In this document: one piece after another, positions 57,180 through 64,000 of the stretch
How the letters are laid out: each line of letters opens with the position of its first letter
How positions within the stretch are numbered: the first letter of the stretch is position 1
Origin: Methylomonas fluvii
GTDB lineage: Bacteria > Pseudomonadota > Gammaproteobacteria > Methylococcales > Methylomonadaceae
Assembly (NCBI RefSeq): GCF_014850975.1
Contig: NZ_JACXST010000003.1
Coordinates: forward strand, 1,550,001-1,614,000
DNA length: 64,000 nt
Direction: 5' to 3'
Notes under the pieces: generated by a model
Told to the model about the DNA's origin: nothing
The model's database searches: none
Seen by the model: only the letters and a program-made list of their open reading frames with translations
Translations under genes and position numbers: made by a program

Positions 57180-57881
57180 CTATAAATACTTAATAATTTT
57201 TGCCAGAACATCCCTGCTTTTTAGCTGCCTGCCTTGCAAATGTCCATCCAGCATTTTTCTGAAGAGTAGCTTGGCTTCGAGCAAAGCGCGGCCTTCCAAC
57301 GGAGCTCTTGCGGCCAATATGGACAAGGTTTCACCACCGATCAAACCTTCGTTATCCGCGACCATGCCGAAATCAGCCAAAAAATTGTAGCGCTGACCTA
57401 TCTTGATGGGATTACCGTTAGCTTCCGAATTCATCGCAACGGCGTAGCCAGCCTCTTGCAATAAATCCAGTTCAAAATAGCGCAAAGTCTGCTCGATACA
57501 TTCACCAAGCAATAAACCACTCAAGCAGCGCTCGTAGCAGCTAAATATCTCGGGCTGGGGATCGTCTTTGTGTACAAATATCTGCACCAGCTCGTTCACA
57601 TAAAATCCGCAGTACAGCGCCAAGCGCTTTAAAGGGTAGCCGTCGACATATTCCACTTGAGAAAGAATTTTTAATTCGTTTTTATCGACAAAAGACAGCC
57701 GCAAGGCGCTGAAAGGCAATAACAACCCGGCTATTTTCGACTTTTCCTTACGTACGCCCTTGGCGAGCATGGAAATCACGCCAAAATCCCGCGTGAAGAC
57801 ATCTAACAATACGCTGGTTTCCCGGTATGGCCGATGCTGCAGAACAAACCCCGGCTGTAAATAAACGGCCGAGCCGCTCAT
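57180..57881 (-). CDS. recO: DNA repair protein RecO
   Basis: A 233-residue recombination mediator that with RecR loads RecA at gaps. The N-terminal OB-fold starts with FVLQHRPYRETSVLLDVFTRD; the helical C-terminal part has YCGFYVNELV and a single visible Cys pair is absent, as in many gammaproteobacteria. It overlaps the era stop by one base (TAATG), so it is translated with era. Confidence 0.93.
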   Translation of the reverse strand: MSGSAVYLQPGFVLQHRPYRETSVLLDVFTRDFGVISMLAKGVRKEKSKIAGLLLPFSALRLSFVDKNELKILSQVEYVDGYPLKRLALYCGFYVNELVQIFVHKDDPQPEIFSCYERCLSGLLLGECIEQTLRYFELDLLQEAGYAVAMNSEANGNPIKIGQRYNFLADFGMVADNEGLIGGETLSILAARAPLEGRALLEAKLLFRKMLDGHLQGRQLKSRDVLAKIIKYL

Positions 57882-58771
57882 TAATGGCCAAAATCGCTAA
57901 AACCTAAACTCTGTAAGGCGCGCTCGTTATCCGACCAACCCTTTTTCACTTTGACCCACAATTCCAGATAGACTTTTTGGCCGATCAATTTTTCAATATC
58001 GACCCGCGCTTCGCTACCGACTTTTTTCAGCATTTCGCCTTGTTTACCGATGACGATGCATTTTTGGCTGTCCCGCTCTACCAAAATCGCCGCGTATATT
58101 TTGCAAAGCTCCGGAAACTCCTCGTAACGTTCGATTTCCACAGTCAGCGCATAAGGTAATTCGTCACCTAAACGCCGGGTCAGTTTTTCGCGAATAATTT
58201 CGGCAGCAAAAAAGCGCTCCGGCCGATCAGTGATTTGATCTTCCGGATAAATGAGCTCGGCCTCGGGCAGCAAAGCCATGATGTGCTGTTCCAGCAGTTC
58301 AAGATTGGTATTTTTCAAAGCCGAAACCGGCACGATATGCTGAAACGGATATTTTTGCTGGGCCTCGGCGAAGAACTTCAGCACCGCGTCCTTATCCTTG
58401 ATTTTATCGACCTTGTTAATGGCCAAGATAACCGGCAATCCGGCTTGCTCGAGTTTCTTGAAAATCTTTTCGTCATAGTCGTGCCAATACAGGCCATCCA
58501 ACAACCAAATCACGACATCGACTCCCAGCAGGGTGCTGTCCGCAGTCTTATTCAGATAACGGTTCAATACCTTTTTTTCATCGCTGTGCATGCCCGGCGT
58601 ATCCATAAAAATGGCTTGTCCGGCGGCTGTCGTCTTGATACCCAGAATTCGATGCCGGGTAGTTTGCGGTTTTCTTGAGGTGATACTGAGTTTCTGACCC
58701 AGCAAATGATTCATCAACGTCGATTTGCCGACATTGGGCCTACCGATTAAAGCAACATATCCGCAGTTCAT
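57881..58771 (-). CDS. era: GTPase Era
   Basis: A 296-residue ribosome-assembly GTPase that binds 16S rRNA. G1 is GRPNVGKST, G3 is DTPGMHS, G4 is NKVD; the C-terminal KH domain carries VIGKQGEMLKKVG. It overlaps rnc by 4 bp (ATGA) and recO by 1 bp, so the three are tightly coupled. Confidence 0.97.
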   Translation of the reverse strand: MNCGYVALIGRPNVGKSTLMNHLLGQKLSITSRKPQTTRHRILGIKTTAAGQAIFMDTPGMHSDEKKVLNRYLNKTADSTLLGVDVVIWLLDGLYWHDYDEKIFKKLEQAGLPVILAINKVDKIKDKDAVLKFFAEAQQKYPFQHIVPVSALKNTNLELLEQHIMALLPEAELIYPEDQITDRPERFFAAEIIREKLTRRLGDELPYALTVEIERYEEFPELCKIYAAILVERDSQKCIVIGKQGEMLKKVGSEARVDIEKLIGQKVYLELWVKVKKGWSDNERALQSLGFSDFGH

Positions 58772-59451
58772 TTATCCCTGGATTGTAAAAAATTTAACAT
58801 ATTTTCGGCAGCAGCCTGCTCGGCCTTTTTTCTGGAAATACCGACGCCGTTGCGCGTTTCCGGTGTTAATGCGATGGTGCATTTCACTTCAAAGGTTTGG
58901 GCATGATCCGCGCCGGACATGCTGACCAATTCGTAAATCGGCAAGGGTTTACGGCTGGCTTGCATCAACTCCTGCAAACGGGTTTTCGGGTCTTTGGTCC
59001 AATCGTCTACTTTCAGCGCGGTCAGTTTGTCATCGAATAATCGCAATATCCACTGCTGGCAAACCTCAACTCCTTGGTCTTTCAGCAAGGCCCCCATGAT
59101 GGCTTCCAACGCATCCGAAAGAATCGAATCTCTACGAAAACCACCGCTTTTCAATTCGCCGGAGCCGAGAATCAAATAATCACCGATATTGTGCTGCCTA
59201 GCCACTTCCGCCAGCGAATTCTGGTTGACCAAACTGGCGCGTAGCCGACTTAAGGCGCCTTCTCCCGCATCGGGGAACAGTTCGTATAGTTTTTGGGCGA
59301 TGACGAAGCCCAGCACGGAATCGCCCAAATATTCGAGACGCTCGTTGTTTCTAGCACCCATGCTGCGATGAGTCAAAGCCATCGCAAATAAGCCGGGATC
59401 GTTAAACCTTAAACCCAACTTGCCGGCAAGAATTTCAGGCTTCTTAATCAC
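58768..59451 (-). CDS. rnc: Ribonuclease III
   Basis: A 227-residue double-strand RNA endonuclease. The catalytic signature is ERLEYLGDSVLGF, with the acid residues near SDALEAIMGA; a dsRNA-binding domain ends the protein. Coupled by 4-bp overlaps to DUF4845 upstream and era downstream. Confidence 0.97.
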   Translation of the reverse strand: MIKKPEILAGKLGLRFNDPGLFAMALTHRSMGARNNERLEYLGDSVLGFVIAQKLYELFPDAGEGALSRLRASLVNQNSLAEVARQHNIGDYLILGSGELKSGGFRRDSILSDALEAIMGALLKDQGVEVCQQWILRLFDDKLTALKVDDWTKDPKTRLQELMQASRKPLPIYELVSMSGADHAQTFEVKCTIALTPETRNGVGISRKKAEQAAAENMLNFLQSRDK

Positions 59452-59825
59452 TTGTTGCCAGCTTCGAATCCCTCATGGAACTCAACCAACACACTCAAAT
59501 TTCCCATGATGGGTTCCACACGCTCGTAGTCTATGTCAACCCGCACATAACCGGGCTGAGCAACGATTTTGATATTGTCGTTTGTAACATGCTCGACATA
59601 GTTCATATCAAAGCGCTTTTCCAGACTGCCCTTTATATCTGCCTTGGATTTAGTCACGATATCAGTAGTGTTTTCAACTGCTTTCAAGGCGTTAACTACG
59701 CGACTATGATTAATGTAAATCGGCGCAATTTTTAGAATCAATAAGGTAAAAAAACCAATTAACGCCAAAATAAAGGCAATGGACAAAAAAGTTAAACCGC
59801 GTTGTTTTTTTAATGATGACGGCAT
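59448..59825 (-). CDS. DUF4845 single-pass membrane protein
   Basis: A 125-residue protein with one N-terminal membrane helix (LTFLSIAFILALIGFFTLLIL) and a periplasmic domain around KIAPIYINHSRVVNALKAV and VRVDIDYERVEPIM. It is the standard gene between lepB and rnc in this operon; function unknown. Start ATG 59825 with GGGGG 9 bases upstream; the frame to 59855 is not supported. Confidence 0.85.
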   Translation of the reverse strand: MPSSLKKQRGLTFLSIAFILALIGFFTLLILKIAPIYINHSRVVNALKAVENTTDIVTKSKADIKGSLEKRFDMNYVEHVTNDNIKIVAQPGYVRVDIDYERVEPIMGNLSVLVEFHEGFEAGNK

Positions 59826-59921
59826 AACACTACCCCCGAGAAAAATTAGAAACAAACCGCCGACTATTGAGAATCCACCGCATTAAGCATTGTTTTTTCG
59901 GATTATCTCGCAGCAAACCGC

Positions 59922-60698
59922 TCAACGCAGCACGGTGCCTAGCCGGTCGAAAGCAATACCGTTATTTTGCCAGTCCCAATTCATCCAGATAAAAAAGGCT
60001 CTACCCACCAGATTAGCTTCCGGTACCGTACCCCAATAACGACTATCGTTGCTGTTGTCGCGGTTATCACCCATGACGAAATACTGGCCTTGCGGCACCA
60101 CGAACACATCCTCTACAGACGAAGCCCCGTGACTCACCAGGATGGAATGCTCAACCCCCAACAAATCCTCTTCCAGACGCTCGGCACCACTCATATTGCT
60201 GCCCTGCCCGACGCCTTGATAACGTCCCAACGACACTTGCTTGGCGGGTACGCCGTTGACGTAAAGCTTTTTATCAAAGTAAGCGACGCGGTCACCCGGC
60301 AAACCAATCACCCGTTTGATGTAATCAACTTCCGGTTGTTTCGGAAACCTAAACACCACGATGTCGCCGCGCTTGGGTTCACCCATTTCGATAACCTTGG
60401 TGTTCAGCACCGGTAAACGCACCCCATAACTGAATTTATTCACCAAAATAAAATCACCGACCAACAATGTCGGCATCATCGATCCCGAGGGAATCCGGAA
60501 AGGTTCGAACAGAAACGAGCGCAGCAACAATACGATCAATACCACCGGGAAAAACGAACGGGCATATTCGACCAATAGCGGCTCGTTCTCAGTAGGATAA
60601 GGCAAATTTGCCCGCTTCAGATATAAGCTATAGCCACCCCAGACAACGCCGGTGACAAAACTGGCTACCACCAGGAAAAATGAAAAATCGTAATCCAT
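59922..60698 (-). CDS. lepB: Signal peptidase I
   Basis: A 258-residue inner-membrane peptidase that cuts Sec and Tat signal peptides. Two N-terminal helices precede the catalytic Ser in RIPSGSMMPTLLVGD and the Lys in EVDYIKRVIGLPGD; the box MGDNRDNSNDSRYWG is intact. Length is shorter than E. coli LepB by the usual insertions. 12 bp downstream of lepA. Confidence 0.96.
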   Translation of the reverse strand: MDYDFSFFLVVASFVTGVVWGGYSLYLKRANLPYPTENEPLLVEYARSFFPVVLIVLLLRSFLFEPFRIPSGSMMPTLLVGDFILVNKFSYGVRLPVLNTKVIEMGEPKRGDIVVFRFPKQPEVDYIKRVIGLPGDRVAYFDKKLYVNGVPAKQVSLGRYQGVGQGSNMSGAERLEEDLLGVEHSILVSHGASSVEDVFVVPQGQYFVMGDNRDNSNDSRYWGTVPEANLVGRAFFIWMNWDWQNNGIAFDRLGTVLR

Positions 60699-60710
60699 AA
60701 TTGATCGTTA

Positions 60711-62510
60711 TTACTCTTTATTGACCTGCAACACCGCCAGGAAGGCTTCCTGTGGAATCTCGATACTACCCACCTGCTTCATGCGTTTCTTACCGGCTTT
60801 CTGTTTTTCCAGCAGCTTTTTCTTACGGGTAATGTCACCACCATAACATTTGGCTGTGACGTTTTTGCGCATGGCTTTGACCGTAGAGCGGGCGATGACT
60901 TTTGCACCGATAGCCGCCTGGATAGCCACTTCGTACATTTGTCGTGGAATCAGGTCTTTCATCTTTTCGACTAAATCTCGACCACGATTCTGACTCAAAT
61001 CCCGATGCACAATAATAGACAAGGCATCGACTTTGTCACCATTGATCAAGACGTCCAGCTTAACCAGCGGCGCCGGCTCGAAGCGCAAAAATTCGTAATC
61101 GAAAGACGCATAACCACGACTGACCGACTTCAAACGGTCAAAGAAGTCGAGCACCACTTCGCTCATCGGTAACTCGTAGCTCAGCGACACCTGACTACCG
61201 GCATACTGCATGTTTTTCTGAATGCCGCGTTTTTCGATGCACAGATTTATCACGTTGCCCAAGTAGGCTTGCGGCACCAGAATATTCGCCAAAATGATAG
61301 GTTCGCGAATCTCAACAATGGTGCCGACATCCGGCAGTTTAGCCGGGTTATCGACCATGACGATCTCGCCGCCATGGGTTTCCACTTCGTAAATAACGGT
61401 CGGCGCGGTGGTAATCAGATCGATATTGTATTCTCGCTCCAGCCGTTCCTGGACAATCTCCATATGCAACATGCCGAGGAAACCGCAACGAAAGCCAAAA
61501 CCCAGCGCTTGCGAGGTTTCCGGCTCGTAATTGAGTGCCGAGTCGTTTAGTCGCAATTTATCCAACGCTTCGCGCATGGCGCCAAAGTCGTCGGAACTGA
61601 CGGGATACAAACCGGCAAACACTCGGGGCTGGACTTTTTCAAAACCCGGTAAGGCTTCAGTGGCAGGGTTATCTGTCGCGGTAATGGTATCCCCAACCGG
61701 TGCGCCAAAAATATCCTTGATGCCGGCGACGATGAATCCCACCTCACCGGTGTTGAGTTGCTGCTTTTCCAATTGCTTGGGGGTATAAACGCCCAACTTG
61801 TCGACTAAGAACGACTTACCGGTCGACATGACGGTAATTTTTTGCTTTTTGCGCAGACTACCGTTGACGATGCGCACTAAGGACACCACGCCCAAATAGT
61901 TGTCGAACCAGGAATCGATGATTAAAGCCTGTAACGGCGCATTCTCGTCGCCGGCCGGGGGCGGAATCTTTTGAATTAATTGATCCAGCACCGCTTCCAC
62001 GCCGATGCCGGTCTTCGCACTGATCTTCAAAGCTTCGTCGGCCGGAATGCCGATCACATTCTCAATTTCTTCCATCACCCGCTCGGGTTCAGCTGACGGC
62101 AAATCGATCTTATTCAAGACCGGCACGACTTCCAAACCTTGTTCAATGGCGGTGTAGCAATTCGCGACGCTTTGCGCTTCGACGCCTTGGGCGGCATCCA
62201 CAACCAGCAATGCGCCCTCGCAAGCCGCCAGGGAGCGCGAAACTTCATAGGAAAAGTCCACGTGGCCCGGCGTGTCGATAAAGTTCAGCTGATAGGTGAC
62301 GCCATCGCTGGCCTTGTAATCCAGGGTGACGCTTTGCGCCTTGATGGTAATGCCACGTTCCCGTTCCAGATCCATGGAATCGAGTACCTGCGCCTCCATT
62401 TCCCGGTCGCTTAAGCCGCCACAAATTTGAATGAATCGGTCTGCCAATGTCGATTTCCCGTGATCGATATGGGCAATGATGGAGAAATTTCTGATATTTT
62501 TTTGATCCAC
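60711..62510 (-). CDS. lepA: Elongation factor 4 (LepA)
   Basis: A 599-residue translational GTPase. G1 is [11 protein letters not shown]3 is DTPGHVDF, G4 is NKID; the C-terminal LepA domain ends with [16 protein letters not shown]. Full length. It is followed by lepB after 12 bp. Confidence 0.97.
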   Translation of the reverse strand: MDQKNIRNFSIIAHIDHGKSTLADRFIQICGGLSDREMEAQVLDSMDLERERGITIKAQSVTLDYKASDGVTYQLNFIDTPGHVDFSYEVSRSLAACEGALLVVDAAQGVEAQSVANCYTAIEQGLEVVPVLNKIDLPSAEPERVMEEIENVIGIPADEALKISAKTGIGVEAVLDQLIQKIPPPAGDENAPLQALIIDSWFDNYLGVVSLVRIVNGSLRKKQKITVMSTGKSFLVDKLGVYTPKQLEKQQLNTGEVGFIVAGIKDIFGAPVGDTITATDNPATEALPGFEKVQPRVFAGLYPVSSDDFGAMREALDKLRLNDSALNYEPETSQALGFGFRCGFLGMLHMEIVQERLEREYNIDLITTAPTVIYEVETHGGEIVMVDNPAKLPDVGTIVEIREPIILANILVPQAYLGNVINLCIEKRGIQKNMQYAGSQVSLSYELPMSEVVLDFFDRLKSVSRGYASFDYEFLRFEPAPLVKLDVLINGDKVDALSIIVHRDLSQNRGRDLVEKMKDLIPRQMYEVAIQAAIGAKVIARSTVKAMRKNVTAKCYGGDITRKKKLLEKQKAGKKRMKQVGSIEIPQEAFLAVLQVNKE

Positions 62511-62581
62511 TTAGCTTCTAGTTAATTCGTTAGGTTTACAGAATAAATGCGGCGGCTGCCCTGCCCCCGCGAGGTACTGCT

Positions 62582-63319
62582 TTAGGCGGCCTTGGCCAAT
62601 ATTTGTCTGAATTGCGCGACTGTTTCAGCAGTCAGCGGCTGCCGCTGGTTATCCCAGACAACGCCGTCAAGTTCGTCGGCCAACGTATCGATGGTCTCCA
62701 TGAAGTCATCAAATACCGCCAACGGCGCATCGACTTCGCGCGGTTGCATAAAAAACACGATGCCGGGACAATAAAAGTCTTGTAGCCCGGTGTCAGGGAA
62801 AGTACCGGGGTCAACCATACTGGCGACCGCGAAATCGACCATACGGTTAGCATCCACACGCTCGAATACCCGCACACTACCATAGCGTAAGCCCACACGT
62901 TCGAAAGCCTCGAACAGATCTTCGCCATTAAAGCCTTGGTCGGCACGGGCAACGATGCTGAACTCGATCAAAGCTGGCAATTCCAAACGCCGCGAATGAG
63001 CCAAAGTCGCGGCTTGTTTTTTCTCGACATCCTTGCGAGAGGCATCAGCAGTGGGTTTTGGGCTGGGCTTGATGGCTTGATCGTCTAACAGAGCATCTCC
63101 ATCAACCAACTCGGTGCCCAACGCAAATACATCCATCTCATCGTCGTCTTCCTCAACCGAAAACTCGTCAACCACCCGGTCGTCGTAAGAGTCCTCGTCG
63201 TAATAATCGTCAGGCGTGCGTCTTTCTCGCAACGATTTGACGAAATGCCACAACACCATGCCGATCATCACCAGCACGCCGATCAAAATAATCACGACTC
63301 TTAATAATTCTTTATCCAT
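62582..63319 (-). CDS. zipA: Cell division protein ZipA
   Basis: A 245-residue division protein that ties FtsZ to the membrane. One N-terminal helix (VVIILIGVLVMIGMVLWHF), an acidic linker (DEDSYDDRVVDEF and further) and a C-terminal FtsZ-binding domain from about residue 115 (ALIEFSIVARADQGFNG). Its ATG overlaps the smc stop by one base (TAATG), the conserved smc-zipA order. The end is 71 bp from lepA. Confidence 0.9.
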   Translation of the reverse strand: MDKELLRVVIILIGVLVMIGMVLWHFVKSLRERRTPDDYYDEDSYDDRVVDEFSVEEDDDEMDVFALGTELVDGDALLDDQAIKPSPKPTADASRKDVEKKQAATLAHSRRLELPALIEFSIVARADQGFNGEDLFEAFERVGLRYGSVRVFERVDANRMVDFAVASMVDPGTFPDTGLQDFYCPGIVFFMQPREVDAPLAVFDDFMETIDTLADELDGVVWDNQRQPLTAETVAQFRQILAKAA

Positions 63320-64000
63320 TAGCTTTCTGCCATGCTCACTGCTTCATCAATATCAACCGCCACCATTCTGGATACTCCAGGCTCCTTCATGGTAACACCT
63401 GCCAGATGTTTTGCAATTTCCATTGTGACTTTGTTGTGCGAAATATACAAAAACTGTACGGTTGCCGACATGTCTTCCACCATCTGCGAAAAGCGCACGA
63501 CGTTAGCATCATCCAGAGGCGCATCGACTTCATCCAGCAAACAAAACGGCGCCGGGTTCAACTCGAATATCGAAAACACTAAAGCCACCGCAGTCAAAGC
63601 TTTCTCACCGCCGGACAACAAATGAATCGAGCTGTTGCGCTTGCCGGGCGGCCGAGCAATGATGTTGACGCCGGCTTCAAGCAAGTCGTCTTCGGTTAAC
63701 TCCAGATAAGCCTGACCGCCACCGAACAAACGCGGAAACTTTTCTTTCAAGCCACTATTGATCTTGTCGAAAGTCTCTTTAAAGCGCTGGCGGCTTTCCT
63801 TGTCGATCTTGCTAATCGCTTGATCCAAAGTATTCAAGGCATCAACCAAGTCGTCGTGCTGCTCGTTTAAAAACTTCATCCGTTCGGATTGGGTTTTGAA
63901 TTCCTCGATCGCTGTCAAATTTATGGATCCCAACTTTTCTATTTGATCAGTCAGCTCATCGACGGCATTTTTCCATTTCGTTTCGCTCGCGCCTTCGGTT
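63319..64000 (-). CDS. smc: Chromosome segregation protein SMC, C-terminal part
   Basis: The last 226 residues of SMC; the frame runs off the window end and the TTG at 63933 is not the start. Visible are the end of the coiled coil, the signature [13 protein letters not shown] and the Walker [14 protein letters not shown], then [16 protein letters not shown] forms the condensin ring with ScpA and ScpB and works in nucleoid organisation. Coupled to zipA. Confidence 0.96.
   Translation of the reverse strand, partial: TEGASETKWKNAVDELTDQIEKLGSINLTAIEEFKTQSERMKFLNEQHDDLVDALNTLDQAISKIDKESRQRFKETFDKINSGLKEKFPRLFGGGQAYLELTEDDLLEAGVNIIARPPGKRNSSIHLLSGGEKALTAVALVFSIFELNPAPFCLLDEVDAPLDDANVVRFSQMVEDMSATVQFLYISHNKVTMEIAKHLAGVTMKEPGVSRMVAVDIDEAVSMAES

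Overview
The window reads as chromosomal DNA of a gammaproteobacterium. Support comes from the gene order smc-zipA, lepA-lepB-rnc-era-recO-pdxJ, lptD-surA, the AmgK-MurU peptidoglycan recycling pair and a complete EF-P beta-lysylation set (epmA, efp, epmB). General gene style and the mixture of c-di-GMP, globin and lipid A genes resemble Methylomonas-type methanotrophs (Methylococcales), but no methane or methanol gene lies here, so that placement is an inference. No rRNA, tRNA or CRISPR array was found.

Layout. 1-2.0 kb: the end of a CreC-type sensor kinase, then an AT-richer orphan with a degenerate PD-(D/E)XK-like core. 2.0-5.4 kb: an accessory block holding a stand-alone sensor globin, a Roadblock/LC7 protein and an IS1111-type insertion sequence, bracketed by two diverged 226-bp direct repeats, the second of which is the start of an intact ycgR. 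5.2-7.4 kb: YcgR/PilZ protein, LuxR-type regulator, PepSY protein. 7.5-18.4 kb: an 11-kb minus-strand cluster around a glycyl radical enzyme (GRE) and its activase, with an SCP2-like protein, a DUF6765 protein, a cytoplasmic lipase-like hydrolase, a 795-residue protein built from two diverged repeats, and a PaaK-like adenylate-forming enzyme. A zinc-type dehydrogenase is divergent to it. 19.5-31.7 kb: nadA, two metal transporters, a five-PAS GGDEF-EAL protein, RNase D and a TonB receptor. 31.7-43.7 kb: envelope genes (surA, lptD, amgK, murU, a lipid A glycosylation trio), hemJ and pyrC. 43.7-48.8 kb: aspS, an orphan 91-residue protein and the EF-P set. 48.9-55.6 kb: hybrid kinase, response-regulator cyclase, SafE-like membrane protein and a receiver-less sigma-54 activator. 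55.6-64 kb: PP2C phosphatase and the conserved housekeeping run ending in the C-terminal part of smc.

The strongest candidate for an undescribed system is the GRE cluster. It has an intact radical site (RVAGY, Gly954) and active-site cysteine (Cys538 in GCIE), an activase with two extra ferredoxin-type clusters, lipid-themed partners without export signals, no microcompartment shell genes, and an FNR-like box in its 424-bp upstream region. These genes look like one cytoplasmic low-oxygen pathway acting on a lipid-like or hydrophobic substrate. The substrate cannot be read from sequence. Second is the IS1111 element: a perfect 12-bp terminal inverted repeat defines its ends, and its right end has a strong predicted structured RNA plus a 10-nt copy of the left junction, as expected for a bridge-RNA target guide.
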